DNA from: Gaiellasilicea sp963705515
GTDB lineage: Bacteria > Actinomycetota > Thermoleophilia > Gaiellales > Gaiellaceae
Reading direction: 5' to 3'
Length of the DNA stretch: 64,000 nt
NCBI GenBank assembly: GCA_963705515.1
Contig: CAVPJV010000009.1
Span: 620,001-684,000 of the forward strand
Made by a program: the position numbers and the translations under genes. Shown here in pieces: positions 12,452 through 20,598 of the stretch (positions are counted from its first letter, which is position 1; each line of letters starts with the position of its first letter). The notes under the pieces are model-generated. The model searched no databases. It was not told where the DNA came from and was given only the letters and a program-made list of their open reading frames with translations.

Positions 12452-12479
12452 TGTGGGGGAACCGGGAGGTTCCCCCACA
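12452..12479. repeat. intergenic palindrome, 12-bp stem, GGGA loop
   Basis: TGTGGGGGAACC and GGTTCCCCCACA pair perfectly around GGGA (plus strand). It is the middle of three consecutive hairpins in the 139-bp gap between the 3-hydroxyacyl-CoA dehydrogenase and the methyltransferase; it could serve as the terminator of the former. Confidence 0.6.
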
Positions 12480-12500
12480 AGGAGCGGGAAGAAGGGGGCT

Positions 12501-12527
12501 CGCGGGGGAAACCTGGTTTCCCCCGCG
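12501..12527. repeat. intergenic palindrome near end of 3-hydroxyacyl-CoA dehydrogenase gene
   Basis: CGCGGGGGAAACC followed by T and GGTTTCCCCCGCG: a 27-bp near-perfect palindrome (practical stem 11 bp, loop CCTGG), 25 bases past the dehydrogenase stop on the minus strand. Likely an intrinsic terminator or member of a dispersed palindrome family. Confidence 0.6.
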
Positions 12528-12552
12528 GGAGCGAGCCGAAGGCGAGCGACGC

Positions 12553-13386
12553 TCACGAGTACGAGTAGAAGCCCTGGCCCGACTTGCGGCCGAGCCGCCC
12601 AGCCTGGACGTACTGGCGCAGCAGCGGGCACGGCGCGTACTTCGGGTTGCCGAGCCCGTCGTGGAGGACTTCCATGATCGCGACGCAGGTGTCGAGGCCG
12701 ATCAGGTCGGCGAGCGCCAGCGGCCCCATCGGGTGCGCGAAGCCGAGCTTCGCGATCGTGTCGATCGCCTCCGGCTCCGCGACGCCCTCCAGCAGCGCGT
12801 ACGCGGCCTCGTTGATGAACGGCATCAGGATCCGGTTCGAGACGAAGCCGGGGAAGTCGTTGGCCTGCGCCGGCACCTTGCCGAGGTCCTCTGCCAGCTG
12901 TGTGATCGCCGCCGCCGTCTCGTCGGAGGTCTGGACGGCGCGGATCACCTCGACGAGCTTCAACACCGGGACGGGGTTGAAGAAGTGCATCCCGATCACG
13001 CGGTCGGGTCGGCCGGTGACCGCGGCGAGCGAGGTGATCGGGATCGAGGAGGTGTTCGATGCGAGCACGGCGCTCTCCGGCAGCACCTCGTCGGCGCGCC
13101 GGAAGAGATCCTCCTTGACCGCAGCGTCCTCGATCACCGCCTCGATCAGGAGATCGGCGGCGACGAGATCCTCGACAGGGTTCACCCGCGCCAGCACCTC
13201 ATCGGGATCGGAGCCGCCCTTCTCCGCGAGCTTCTCGAGGCTCTTTCGCATCGACGCGAGCCCGCGCCCGGTCGCGCCCGGCGCCGCGTCGTAGAGCGAC
13301 ACCCGCCGTCCCGACGCGGCGACGACCTGGGCGATCCCGGCGCCCATCTGGCCCGCGCCCGCGACAAGAACGTGCTCGAAGTCCAT
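12553..13386 (-). CDS. 3-hydroxybutyryl-CoA (3-hydroxyacyl-CoA) dehydrogenase
   Basis: 277 residues, the usual size of stand-alone NAD(P)-dependent 3-hydroxyacyl-CoA dehydrogenases (Hbd/FadB2 type). N-terminal Rossmann motif GAGQMGAGIAQ, mid-protein SNTSSIPITSLA and the catalytic-His motif MHFFNPVPVLKLVE, then the C-terminal helical domain with NDFPGFVSNRILMP and MGPLALADLIGLD. It catalyses the second oxidation of beta-oxidation, or the reverse step in butyrate/PHB metabolism. Same strand as the acyl-CoA dehydrogenase and thiolase but separated by unrelated genes; followed by an array of three hairpins. Confidence 0.95.
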   Translation of the reverse strand: MDFEHVLVAGAGQMGAGIAQVVAASGRRVSLYDAAPGATGRGLASMRKSLEKLAEKGGSDPDEVLARVNPVEDLVAADLLIEAVIEDAAVKEDLFRRADEVLPESAVLASNTSSIPITSLAAVTGRPDRVIGMHFFNPVPVLKLVEVIRAVQTSDETAAAITQLAEDLGKVPAQANDFPGFVSNRILMPFINEAAYALLEGVAEPEAIDTIAKLGFAHPMGPLALADLIGLDTCVAIMEVLHDGLGNPKYAPCPLLRQYVQAGRLGRKSGQGFYSYS

Positions 13387-13439
13387 ACTTGGGTGAGCCT
13401 AGCCGGGACCCCAGGACGGGGTTCCGGTGTACATCTCAC

Positions 13440-14594
13440 ATGAAGCGACTGCTCACCGGACTGCTCCTCGTCGCCGTCCTGGCCGGCACGGCGGCGGCAG
13501 CTGCAGCGAAGCCGGAGCGAGTGCTGGCCGTCGAATGGCAGGCCGGGGGCGGCAAGCTCCGCTGGGTCTCGCCGACGACGATGCGTCCCGTCGGTTCCGC
13601 GATCCTGAATGTCGGCGGCGCGCCGGCCGGCGTCGTCGCGAGATCTCCGGACGGAGCGCTCGCTGCGATCGGCGGCGGCGAGAACGGCCGGCTCCGGTTC
13701 GTACGGCTCGACAGGTTGCGCCCGGCCGGGCTGATGTGGCTCGGCGGCGCCTCTGTCTTCAAGGGGATCTGGTCAGCGCCGGACCGGCTCGTCGTGCTCG
13801 TCGGCGGCGAGACGGCGGAGGTGGTCGTGGTCGATCCCGCGACGCGCCATGTCCTGCACCGCGAGCCGCTGCCCGGGGTCGCACTCGGCGTCGTCCGTGC
13901 CGGGAACCGCCTCTTGACACTGCTCGCGCCGCGCGGCCGGATCGGCACAGCGCAACTCGTCGCAATCGACGCCGACGGGACGGTGCGAACTGCGGCCCTC
14001 GATGGGATCTCGGCGGGATTTGCGCCGCCGGCCGCGGCAGGAGCGGCGGGGCGCCAGGCCTCGCCAGGCCTCGCCGCGAACGGCTCGCGGGCAGTCGTGG
14101 TCGGCGTCGACCGTCTGGCCGAGGTCCAGCTCGAGACGATGGCCGTAACCGGCAGGCCGCTCGTCAGCCGCACGACCCAGAGGGCGGCGAAGCTCGTCCA
14201 CGGCTGGCACCGGTCGACGGTCTGGCTGCGCGGGGACACGGTCGCCGTCTGGGGCTCGACGATGGGACCGGAAGGACCGGGCTCGATCGGCGTCCGGCTC
14301 CTGAACGTCGCGACCGGAACGGAGCGGATGCTGGACGCATTTGCGATCGAGGCGGCCCGCGCCGGCAGCACGCTTCTCCTCTACGGCCGCGACGAGGTCG
14401 CCGGCTATCGCCTCGACGGCACGAGGCGGTTCACGGTTCTGCAAGGCACCGACACGGGCTACGTGCAGACGGCCGGCCATTGGGCGTACGTCGGCAGCGG
14501 CAACAGCACCCGCTTCGCGGTCGTCGATATCCGCAGCGGGCGGGTCGTCGGCCGCGTCCGCACGGCGAAGCCAACCACCATCTTCGTTCCCTAG
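13440..14594 (+). CDS. secreted beta-propeller-like protein of unknown function
   Basis: 384 residues from ATG at 13440 (chosen because it begins a clear signal peptide, MKRLLTGLLLVAVLAGTAAAAAA, written here only in part as positions 1-23). The mature part is a run of short beta-rich segments such as GAPAGVVARSPDGALAAIGGGENGR, VVVDPATRHV and FAVVDIRSGRVVGRV that look like six or seven blades of a WD40/YVTN-type propeller. No catalytic motif is recognisable, so a binding or sensing role outside the membrane is the most that can be said. It is divergent from the dehydrogenase gene and ends 9 bp before a GNAT gene. Confidence 0.75.
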   Translation: MKRLLTGLLLVAVLAGTAAAAAAKPERVLAVEWQAGGGKLRWVSPTTMRPVGSAILNVGGAPAGVVARSPDGALAAIGGGENGRLRFVRLDRLRPAGLMWLGGASVFKGIWSAPDRLVVLVGGETAEVVVVDPATRHVLHREPLPGVALGVVRAGNRLLTLLAPRGRIGTAQLVAIDADGTVRTAALDGISAGFAPPAAAGAAGRQASPGLAANGSRAVVVGVDRLAEVQLETMAVTGRPLVSRTTQRAAKLVHGWHRSTVWLRGDTVAVWGSTMGPEGPGSIGVRLLNVATGTERMLDAFAIEAARAGSTLLLYGRDEVAGYRLDGTRRFTVLQGTDTGYVQTAGHWAYVGSGNSTRFAVVDIRSGRVVGRVRTAKPTTIFVP

Positions 14595-14603
14595 ACTCGC
14601 CGG

Positions 14604-15116
14604 ATGGTGACGGTGCGGCTGGCCGGCGCGGCCGACGCCGACGAGATCGGCCGGATCCAGGTCGAGACGTGGCGTGCCGCCTACACCGGGCTGATGCCCG
14701 ACGAGGCGATCGAGGAGTTCGACGTCGCGGCGAGGCAGCGGCTCTGGCGGGAAGGGCTCGCCCGGACGCCCAGGCCGGGCAGCGCCACGTTCGTCGTCGA
14801 GGACAGCGGCGAGGTTGTCGGCTTCGCGAGCGTCGGAGCATCACGGGACGGTGAGGCGGAGCGGGAGGCCGAGCTCTACGCGATCTATCTCCACCCGTCT
14901 CGCTGGGATCGCGGGATCGGGCGCGCACTCCTGCAACGGGCGGAGGAAGCGATGCGCTCGTCGGGCTTTCGCGAGGCCGTGCTCTGGGTGCTCGAGGGGA
15001 ACGAGCGCGGCGAGCGCTTCTACCGGGCCGCCGGCTGGGAGCACGACGGCGGCAGCAAGCTGGACGACTTCCAGGGCGCCCCCGTGACCGAGGTGCGCTA
15101 CCGCAAGCGCTTGTAG
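14604..15116 (+). CDS. GNAT family N-acetyltransferase
   Basis: 170 residues with the GNAT acetyl-CoA-binding core: VVGFASVGASR (beta 4), ELYAIYLHPSRWDRGIGRALLQRAEE with the R/QxxGxG/A pyrophosphate loop (RGIGRA), and AVLWVLEGNERGERFYRAAGWE near the end. N-terminal EIGRIQVETWRAAYTGLMPD is typical of the RimI/ElaA-like small-molecule acetyltransferases. Substrate unknown. Its 3' end overlaps the convergent NTR-like gene by 19 bp. Confidence 0.9.
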   Translation: MVTVRLAGAADADEIGRIQVETWRAAYTGLMPDEAIEEFDVAARQRLWREGLARTPRPGSATFVVEDSGEVVGFASVGASRDGEAEREAELYAIYLHPSRWDRGIGRALLQRAEEAMRSSGFREAVLWVLEGNERGERFYRAAGWEHDGGSKLDDFQGAPVTEVRYRKRL

Positions 15117-15580
15117 CTGCGCGCCTTGCGGATGAGGAAGAACGTGCCGGCCCCGAGCACGAGCACGCCGACCACGACCCCGCCCCAGTTGATCGGCGGC
15201 AGCGCGTTGTCCTCGACGTTCGTCAGCGCGAGGAACACGGCCGGGTCGACCTGCGAGCAGAGGCCCGATCGCCAGACGTCGCCGTCGCGCTCCAGCAGGA
15301 GGCCGACACGGTCGCCCACGGCGAGCTCGAGGCCGCAGGCGGCGCCGCTCGCCGGCGTCACGACCGCGGCGCGGTTCTCGACGTCGCCCTTGTAGACCTG
15401 CTCGACCCGGAAGCGATAGGTCGCGGTCCGGCCGCTGACGCTGCGCTCCAGCACCGTCCCGATGAACGCCCCGTCGGCCGTGGGCAGGTCGCGCTGGAGG
15501 TCGACCGGCCTGCACGAGCACGCGTAGGCCTCGGCGGTGAGGACGAGCGAGAGCAGCATCAGGGCGGCAAGCTTCCGCAT
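15098..15580 (-). CDS. exported NTR/TIMP-like domain protein with C-terminal membrane anchor
   Basis: 160 residues: signal peptide (about residues 1-19), then mature N-terminus CSCRP with the Cys-X-Cys arrangement seen at the start of TIMP/netrin-module proteins, FIGTVLER and TYRFRVEQVYKGDV as in that fold, further cysteines (SGAACGLEL, SGLCSQ), and a C-terminal hydrophobic helix (GGVVVGVLVLGAGTFFLI) followed by basic RKARSYKRLR. It should be an extracytoplasmic domain tethered by its C-terminus. Function unknown; a protease-inhibitor role is only an analogy. It lies between the GNAT gene and the thiolase gene. Confidence 0.8.
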   Translation of the reverse strand: MRKLAALMLLSLVLTAEAYACSCRPVDLQRDLPTADGAFIGTVLERSVSGRTATYRFRVEQVYKGDVENRAAVVTPASGAACGLELAVGDRVGLLLERDGDVWRSGLCSQVDPAVFLALTNVEDNALPPINWGGVVVGVLVLGAGTFFLIRKARSYKRLR

Positions 15581-15596
15581 TCGTCCAGAAGGCCTC

Positions 15597-16748
15597 CTAG
15601 ACGTCGATCAGGAGTGCATCGCCCTGGCCGCCGCCGGAGCAGATCGCGGCGAGGCCCAGTCCGCCGCCGTTGCGCCTGAGCTCGTGCACCATCGTCCCGA
15701 CGATCCGGCCGCCGGAGGCGCCGATCGGGTGCCCGAGCGCGACCGCGCCGCCGTTGACGTTCACGATCTCATCGTCCGCGCCGAGCAGCCGCGTCGAGTT
15801 GAGCGCCACCGACGCGAAGGCCTCGTTGATCTCGACGCGCTTGACGTCGTCGATCGTCTTCCCCGCCTTCTCGAACGCCTTGGCGGCCGCGTTCGCCGGC
15901 GTCCGCACGAGGTACGCGAACTCGTCGGCGACCCAGCCCTGCGCCACGATCGTCGCCAGGATCTCGAGTCCGCGCCGCTGCGCGAACTCCTCCGACGTGA
16001 CGATCACACAGGAAGCGCCGTCGTTCACCCCGGGCGCGTTGCCGGCCGTCGTCGTCCCTTCGGGATCGAAGACCGGCTTCAGCTTCGCGAGCGACTCCGC
16101 GGTCGTGTCGCGGCGGACCGCCTCGTCCGCGACGACGTCGCCGACGGGCACGATCTCGTCCGCGAAGCGTCCCTCGTCCTGCGCGGCCACCGCGCGCTGC
16201 TGCGAGCGGAGCGCCCACGAGTCCTGCTCCTCGCGGCTGATCCCGAGCTCGCGCGAGACGAGCGAGTTGTGCTGGACCATGTGCAGCTCGTCGTAGGCGT
16301 CGGTGAGCCCGTCGAAGATCATCGAGTCGAGCAGCTCGCCGTGGCCGAGCCGGTAGCCGAAGCGAGCCTTCTTGAGCAGGTAGGGCGCGTTCGACATCGA
16401 CTCCATCCCGCCGGTGATGATCACCTCCGCCTCGCCTGCACGCACCATCGAGTCCGCGATCTCGACGGCGCGGATCGAGGAGGCGCAGACCTTGTTGATC
16501 GTGTCGGCCGGCATCTCCTTCGGCAGGCCGGCGCCGATGGCGGCCTGGCGTGCGGGCGCCTGGCCGGCGCCGCCCTGGAGCACCTGGCCCATGATCGTGT
16601 ACTGCGGCTCATCCGCCTCGAGCCCGATCCGCTCCATCGCCGCCCTGATCACGATCGAGCCGAGCTCGGTCGCCTGGTAGCCGGCGAGGCCGCCGCCGAG
16701 CTTGCCGAAGGGCGTGCGCACAGCAGAGACGATCACCGAGCGGGACAT
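15597..16748 (-). CDS. acetyl-CoA C-acetyltransferase (thiolase)
   Basis: 383 residues, standard for a type II thiolase. The nucleophile is the Cys of INKVCASSIRAVE, followed by VIITGGMESMSNAPYLL; the His motif GHPIGASGGRI and the C-terminal AICSGGGQGDALL with the second catalytic Cys are intact. It condenses two acetyl-CoA or thiolyses 3-ketoacyl-CoA, completing the beta-oxidation steps provided by the acyl-CoA and 3-hydroxyacyl-CoA dehydrogenases nearby. Whether its main direction is biosynthetic (PHB, butyrate) or degradative cannot be told. The M42 peptidase stop lies 9 bp upstream, so the two may form one transcript. Confidence 0.95.
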   Translation of the reverse strand: MSRSVIVSAVRTPFGKLGGGLAGYQATELGSIVIRAAMERIGLEADEPQYTIMGQVLQGGAGQAPARQAAIGAGLPKEMPADTINKVCASSIRAVEIADSMVRAGEAEVIITGGMESMSNAPYLLKKARFGYRLGHGELLDSMIFDGLTDAYDELHMVQHNSLVSRELGISREEQDSWALRSQQRAVAAQDEGRFADEIVPVGDVVADEAVRRDTTAESLAKLKPVFDPEGTTTAGNAPGVNDGASCVIVTSEEFAQRRGLEILATIVAQGWVADEFAYLVRTPANAAAKAFEKAGKTIDDVKRVEINEAFASVALNSTRLLGADDEIVNVNGGAVALGHPIGASGGRIVGTMVHELRRNGGGLGLAAICSGGGQGDALLIDV

Positions 16749-16757
16749 GCTCTGAAT

Positions 16758-17768
16758 CTACCGGGCGTACGTCTCGTCCGGCCGCAATCGCGCCGCGAAC
16801 GCGGTCAGCACCCGGATGCACGCCTCGAGGTCGCTCAGCTGGACGATCTCGATCGGCGAGTGCATGTTCCGGAGCGGGATCGAGACAAGCCCCGTCGGGA
16901 TCCCTTCGCGGGAGGCGAAGGTGACGTCCGCGTCGGTGTACGTCTTCGCGCCGGCCTCGATCGTGTGGTCGATCCCCTCCTCACGCGCAGCCTCGACCAG
17001 GAGCTCGAACACGCGCGGATTGACGGCCGGCCCTCGGAAGATGGCAGCGCCACCGCCCAGCTTGTGGTGACCGCCCGTCGCCGGGTCGTCGGCCGGAACG
17101 TCGGTCGCGTAGGTGACGTCGATCGCGATCGCGACGGCCGGCCGGAGCCCGTGTGCCGCAGCCATCGCGCCGTTGGCGCCGAGCTCCTCCTGCGCGGCCG
17201 CGACGACAGCGACGTGCGCACCGTCGGCGCGGCGCAACGTCTCGAGCGCAACGTAGACGCCGGCGCGGTTGTCCAGGTTCCGCGATGCCACCCGTCCATT
17301 CGCGAGCTCGAGCGGCGGCGCGTCGAGCACCATCGGATCCCCGGTCGCGACCAGGGAGCGCGCTTCCGCGCCGTCCCCGGCGCCGATGTCGACGTAGAGC
17401 TGCCCCCACTCGACCTTCTCGTTGTCCTTCACCTTGCGCGCGATCACTCCGGGCACCGCGCCGTCCTTCGTCCGGATCTCGACGCGCTGGCCGTAGGCGA
17501 CGTTCGCGCGCCAGTGGCCGAGCTGGTGCACGGCGACCAGGCCGTCCTCGGCGACGTGCGCGACGGCGGCGCCGATCACGTCCAGGTGGGCGAAGAGCGC
17601 CAGGAGCGGCCCGTCGCCCCGGCGGCGCGCGATCAGGTTCCCGACGGAGTCGGTCTCGATCTCGGCGATGCCCTCGAGCGCGTCGCGGACCGGGCCGTAG
17701 GCGAGCTGCTCGTGCCCGGACGGGCCGTGTGCGCGAAGGAGCGCGTCGAGGGTTGCGGGGACGGACAT
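16758..17768 (-). CDS. M42 family metallopeptidase (glutamyl aminopeptidase-like)
   Basis: 336 residues, the usual length of M42 dinuclear-metal aminopeptidases (PepA/FrvX/TET group), cytoplasmic enzymes trimming peptides. Features: N-terminal LLRAHGPSGHE, FAHLDVIG (metal-bridging His/Asp region), RNLDNRAGVYVALE (second metal Asp), AAAQEELGANGA (catalytic Glu-Glu pair) and AIDVTYATD. The late GGHHKLGGGAAI and ETSPVG/FTSREG-type motifs are also present in modified form. It is divergent from trpE with only 38 bp between start codons, so the two promoters must overlap. Confidence 0.92.
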   Translation of the reverse strand: MSVPATLDALLRAHGPSGHEQLAYGPVRDALEGIAEIETDSVGNLIARRRGDGPLLALFAHLDVIGAAVAHVAEDGLVAVHQLGHWRANVAYGQRVEIRTKDGAVPGVIARKVKDNEKVEWGQLYVDIGAGDGAEARSLVATGDPMVLDAPPLELANGRVASRNLDNRAGVYVALETLRRADGAHVAVVAAAQEELGANGAMAAAHGLRPAVAIAIDVTYATDVPADDPATGGHHKLGGGAAIFRGPAVNPRVFELLVEAAREEGIDHTIEAGAKTYTDADVTFASREGIPTGLVSIPLRNMHSPIEIVQLSDLEACIRVLTAFAARLRPDETYAR

Positions 17769-17806
17769 TGCGGAGAGTCTAGGGCTGCCGCTACGGTCGC
17801 CCGACC

Positions 17807-19027
17807 GTGAGCATCACGACGGACCTGCTGACCCCGCTCGGCGCCTACCTGCGCCTGCGCGAGGGCGCGGCGGCGAGCTTCCTGCTCGAGTCCGTCGAGC
17901 AGGGCCGGCTCGGGCGCCACTCCTTCATCGGGTCGGGCACCAGGCTCGTCTCGTTCGAGGAGGCGGAGGCGCTCGGCGCGCCGGTCGTCGGCTACCTCGC
18001 CTACGACCACGTGGCGAAGCTCGAGCCGACGGTACCGCTACCGGCTAACGGCCCGGAGCTCCCGGAGAGCCGCTTCGTCGTCGCCGAGACGCTCGTCCGC
18101 TTCGACCACGGCAGCGGCACGGCGGAGGTGCTGGCCGGCGACGCAGACGAGATCACCGCCCGCCTTGAAAGGGAGCTTGTGTTTCAGAAACACAAGCTCC
18201 CCTCGGAGCGCTCAACCATGCGGCGCACGCCCGACCAAGCCACGTACGAAAAGGGCGTGGAACGGATCCGCGACTACATCCGGGCCGGGGATGCCTTCCA
18301 GGTCGTGCTTTCGCAGCGGGCGGAGCGGCCGACATCGGCCTCGGCGCTCGAGCTCTACCGGGCGCTGCGCCGGGTCAATCCCTCCCCCTACCTCTTCCTG
18401 CTCGAGCTCGGCGGCCTGGCGCTGGTCGGCTCGTCGCCGGAGACGCTCGTCAAGTGCGAGGACGGCCGTGCGAGCCTGAACCCGATCGCCGGCACCACGC
18501 ATCCCGGGGACGGGGACGCCGAGCGGCTGCTCGCCTCCGAGAAGGACCGCGCCGAGCACGTGATGCTCGTCGACCTCGGCCGCAACGACCTCTCGCGCGT
18601 CTGCAAGCCGGCGAGCGTCAAGGTCGCGCGCTTCCTCGAGCCCGAGCGCTTCTCACACGTGACGCACCTCGTCTCCGAGGTGACCGGCGAGCTACAGGAG
18701 GGCGTCTCGGCCTTCGACCTCCTCCGCGCCTGCTTCCCGGCCGGGACGGTCTCCGGCGCCCCGAAGGTCCGTGCGATGCAGATCGTGTCCGAGCTCGAGG
18801 GCTACCGCCGCGGCCCCTACGCGGGCGCCGTCGGCTACGTGCTCCCCGGCGGGGAGATGGACACGTGCATCGCGATCCGGACGATCGTCCTCGCAGACGG
18901 CGTCGCGCGGCTGCAGGCAGGCGCGGGGATCGTGGCAGACTCGGATCCGGAGGCGGAGCACCGCGAGTGCCTGTCGAAGCTCGCCGCGCTCGAAGCCGCG
19001 ATCGACCTGGCGGAGGAAGGCACGTAG
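17807..19027 (+). CDS. trpE: anthranilate synthase component I
   Basis: 406 residues, short for TrpE (about 500) because the N-terminal domain is compact. First gene of the tryptophan operon; makes anthranilate from chorismate with TrpG supplying ammonia. The N-terminal LLES element, which binds feedback tryptophan in the family, is present. Chorismate-binding motifs: DAFQVVLSQR, LVGSSPETLVK, IAGT, VDLGRNDLSRVC, GTVSGAPKVRAMQI and CIAIRTIV. A perfect 31-bp palindrome sits in frame at 18171-18201 (residues about 122-132) in the linker just before the chorismate-binding domain. GTG start at 17807; stop directly abuts trpG ATG (TAGATG). No attenuator leader peptide is visible upstream. Confidence 0.95.
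   Translation: MSITTDLLTPLGAYLRLREGAAASFLLESVEQGRLGRHSFIGSGTRLVSFEEAEALGAPVVGYLAYDHVAKLEPTVPLPANGPELPESRFVVAETLVRFDHGSGTAEVLAGDADEITARLERELVFQKHKLPSERSTMRRTPDQATYEKGVERIRDYIRAGDAFQVVLSQRAERPTSASALELYRALRRVNPSPYLFLLELGGLALVGSSPETLVKCEDGRASLNPIAGTTHPGDGDAERLLASEKDRAEHVMLVDLGRNDLSRVCKPASVKVARFLEPERFSHVTHLVSEVTGELQEGVSAFDLLRACFPAGTVSGAPKVRAMQIVSELEGYRRGPYAGAVGYVLPGGEMDTCIAIRTIVLADGVARLQAGAGIVADSDPEAEHRECLSKLAALEAAIDLAEEGT
18171..18201 (+). repeat. in-frame palindrome inside trpE
   Basis: GGGAGCTTGTGTTTC, A, GAAACACAAGCTCCC: 15 bases, a single centre base and the exact reverse complement. It encodes about ERELVFQKHKLP, a charged insert in the interdomain linker of TrpE, and keeps the frame open. 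Its composition (AT-richer GTGTTTC core) differs from the surrounding gene. Confidence 0.75.
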
Positions 19028-19588
19028 ATGCTGCTCATGCTCGACAATTACGACAGCTTCACCTACAACCTCGTCCACCTCTTCCAGGAGCTCGGCGTCG
19101 AGGTGCGCGTGTTCCGCAACGACGCGATCACCGTCGACGAGGCCGAGGCGCTCGCGCCGACGCACCTCGTCGTCTCGCCAGGCCCCGGCCGGCCCGAGGA
19201 CGCCGGCGTCTCGGTCGAGCTGATCCGGCGCCTCGGCCCGCAGGTGCCGACGCTCGGCGTCTGTCTCGGCCACCAGGCGATCGTCGAGGCCTTCGGCGGC
19301 GACATCGGCCAGGCGAAGGCGCTCCTGCACGGGAAGTCGTCCCCGGTCGAGCACGACGGCAAGGGCGTCTTCGCGGGCCTCCCCGACCCCTTCGAGGCCG
19401 GCCGCTACCACTCGCTCGCCGCGCTCACGGTTCCGGACGACCTGGAGGTCACCGCCCGGACGCCCGACGGGGAGGTGATGGGAGTGCGCCACCGCGCGCT
19501 CCCGATCGAGGGCGTCCAGTTCCACCCCGAGTCGGTGCTGACGCCGCTCGGCCCCAAGCTCGGGCAGAACTTCCTGGAGCGGCGTTGA
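19028..19588 (+). CDS. trpG: anthranilate synthase component II (glutamine amidotransferase)
   Basis: 186 residues, class I glutamine amidotransferase that delivers ammonia to TrpE. N-terminal MLDNYDSFTYNLVH is the family signature; oxyanion loop SPGPGRPEDAG, nucleophile elbow GVCLGHQAI with the catalytic Cys, and C-terminal IEGVQFHPESVLT with the His-Glu pair complete the triad. ATG at 19028 follows the trpE stop with no gap. The stop overlaps the trpD start in TTGA. Confidence 0.96.
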   Translation: MLLMLDNYDSFTYNLVHLFQELGVEVRVFRNDAITVDEAEALAPTHLVVSPGPGRPEDAGVSVELIRRLGPQVPTLGVCLGHQAIVEAFGGDIGQAKALLHGKSSPVEHDGKGVFAGLPDPFEAGRYHSLAALTVPDDLEVTARTPDGEVMGVRHRALPIEGVQFHPESVLTPLGPKLGQNFLERR

Positions 19589-20598
19589 TCCAGGAGGCGC
19601 TGGCCGACCTGCTCGACGGCAAAGATCTCGGCCGCTCGCGCTGCCGCGAGGTGATGAGCGAGATCATGCGCGGCGACGCCACGCCCGCGCAGATGGGCGG
19701 CTTCCTCGTCGCGCTGCGGCTGAAGGGCGAGACCGCGGACGAGATCGCCGGCTGCGCCGAGGCGATGCGCGACCACGTGCTGCCCGTGCATCCGCGGCGA
19801 GACGACCTCGTCGACACGGCGGGCACCGGCGGCGACGGCGCCAGCACGATCAACATCTCGACCGCGGCCGCGATCGTCGCCGCGGCGGCCGGAGCGGGCG
19901 TCGCCAAGCACGGGAACCGCGCCGTCTCTTCCGCGTCCGGATCGGCGGACGTGCTCGAAGCCCTCGGCTTCCGGCTGGAGCAGCCGCCGGAGCGGATCGC
20001 CCAGTCGATCGACGAGCTCGGCTTCGGCTTCATGTTCGCGCCCTCGCACCACCCCGCGATGCGCCACGCCGCGCCCGTCCGGCGCGAGCTCGCCGCGCGT
20101 ACCGTGTTCAACGTGCTCGGCCCGCTCACGAACCCCGCCGGCGCGCGCGCCCAGGTGATCGGCGTCTACGCCAAGCCGCTCGTGCGCACGATCGCGGACG
20201 TGCTGGCGCAGCTCGGCGCCCGCCGCGCCTTCGTCGTCCACGGCGCCTTCGGGATCGACGAGCTCTCGCCGGCCGGGCCGAACGACGTCTGCGAGGTCGT
20301 CGACGGCGACGTGCACACACGCGTGATCGACCCGCTCGAGCTCGGCGTCGAGCGTTGCGACCCGGATGAGCTGCGCGGCGGCTCCCCGGCGGAGAACGCG
20401 CAGGCGATCCGCGAGGTCTTTGCCGGCGCGAACGGCGGCCGGCGCGACGCGATCCTGCTCAATGCCGCGGGCGCGATCGCGGCGGCTGGGCACGCTGAGG
20501 ACCTCCGCGAAGGGCTCGAGCTTGCCCGGGCGTCCGTCGACTCCGGCTCCGCCGCGGCCCGGCTCGACGAACTGGCGAGGTTCACGAATGCGGTTTAG
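19585..20598 (+). CDS. trpD: anthranilate phosphoribosyltransferase
   Basis: 337 residues, normal for TrpD, which transfers phosphoribose from PRPP to anthranilate. TTG start at 19585 overlaps the trpG stop (TTGA) with GGAG upstream; homology begins at once (QEALADLLDGKDLGRSRCREVMSEIMRG). Motifs: DTAGTGGDGASTINIST (PRPP/anthranilate glycine loop), AKHGNRAVSSASGSADVLEALG, FAPSHHPAMRHAAPVRRELAARTVFNVLGPLTNPA, and VVHGAFGIDELSPAG. The last 11 bases overlap the trpCF start. Confidence 0.96.
   Translation: MIQEALADLLDGKDLGRSRCREVMSEIMRGDATPAQMGGFLVALRLKGETADEIAGCAEAMRDHVLPVHPRRDDLVDTAGTGGDGASTINISTAAAIVAAAAGAGVAKHGNRAVSSASGSADVLEALGFRLEQPPERIAQSIDELGFGFMFAPSHHPAMRHAAPVRRELAARTVFNVLGPLTNPAGARAQVIGVYAKPLVRTIADVLAQLGARRAFVVHGAFGIDELSPAGPNDVCEVVDGDVHTRVIDPLELGVERCDPDELRGGSPAENAQAIREVFAGANGGRRDAILLNAAGAIAAAGHAEDLREGLELARASVDSGSAAARLDELARFTNAV

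Noticed and set aside
12414..12552. Mobile element or attachment site at the three-hairpin gap
   Set aside because: No direct repeats, integrase or transposase is present; palindromes alone do not support it.
17769..17806. Tryptophan attenuator or leader peptide before trpE
   Set aside because: Only 38 bp separate trpE from the divergent peptidase start, with no Trp codons or alternative stems.
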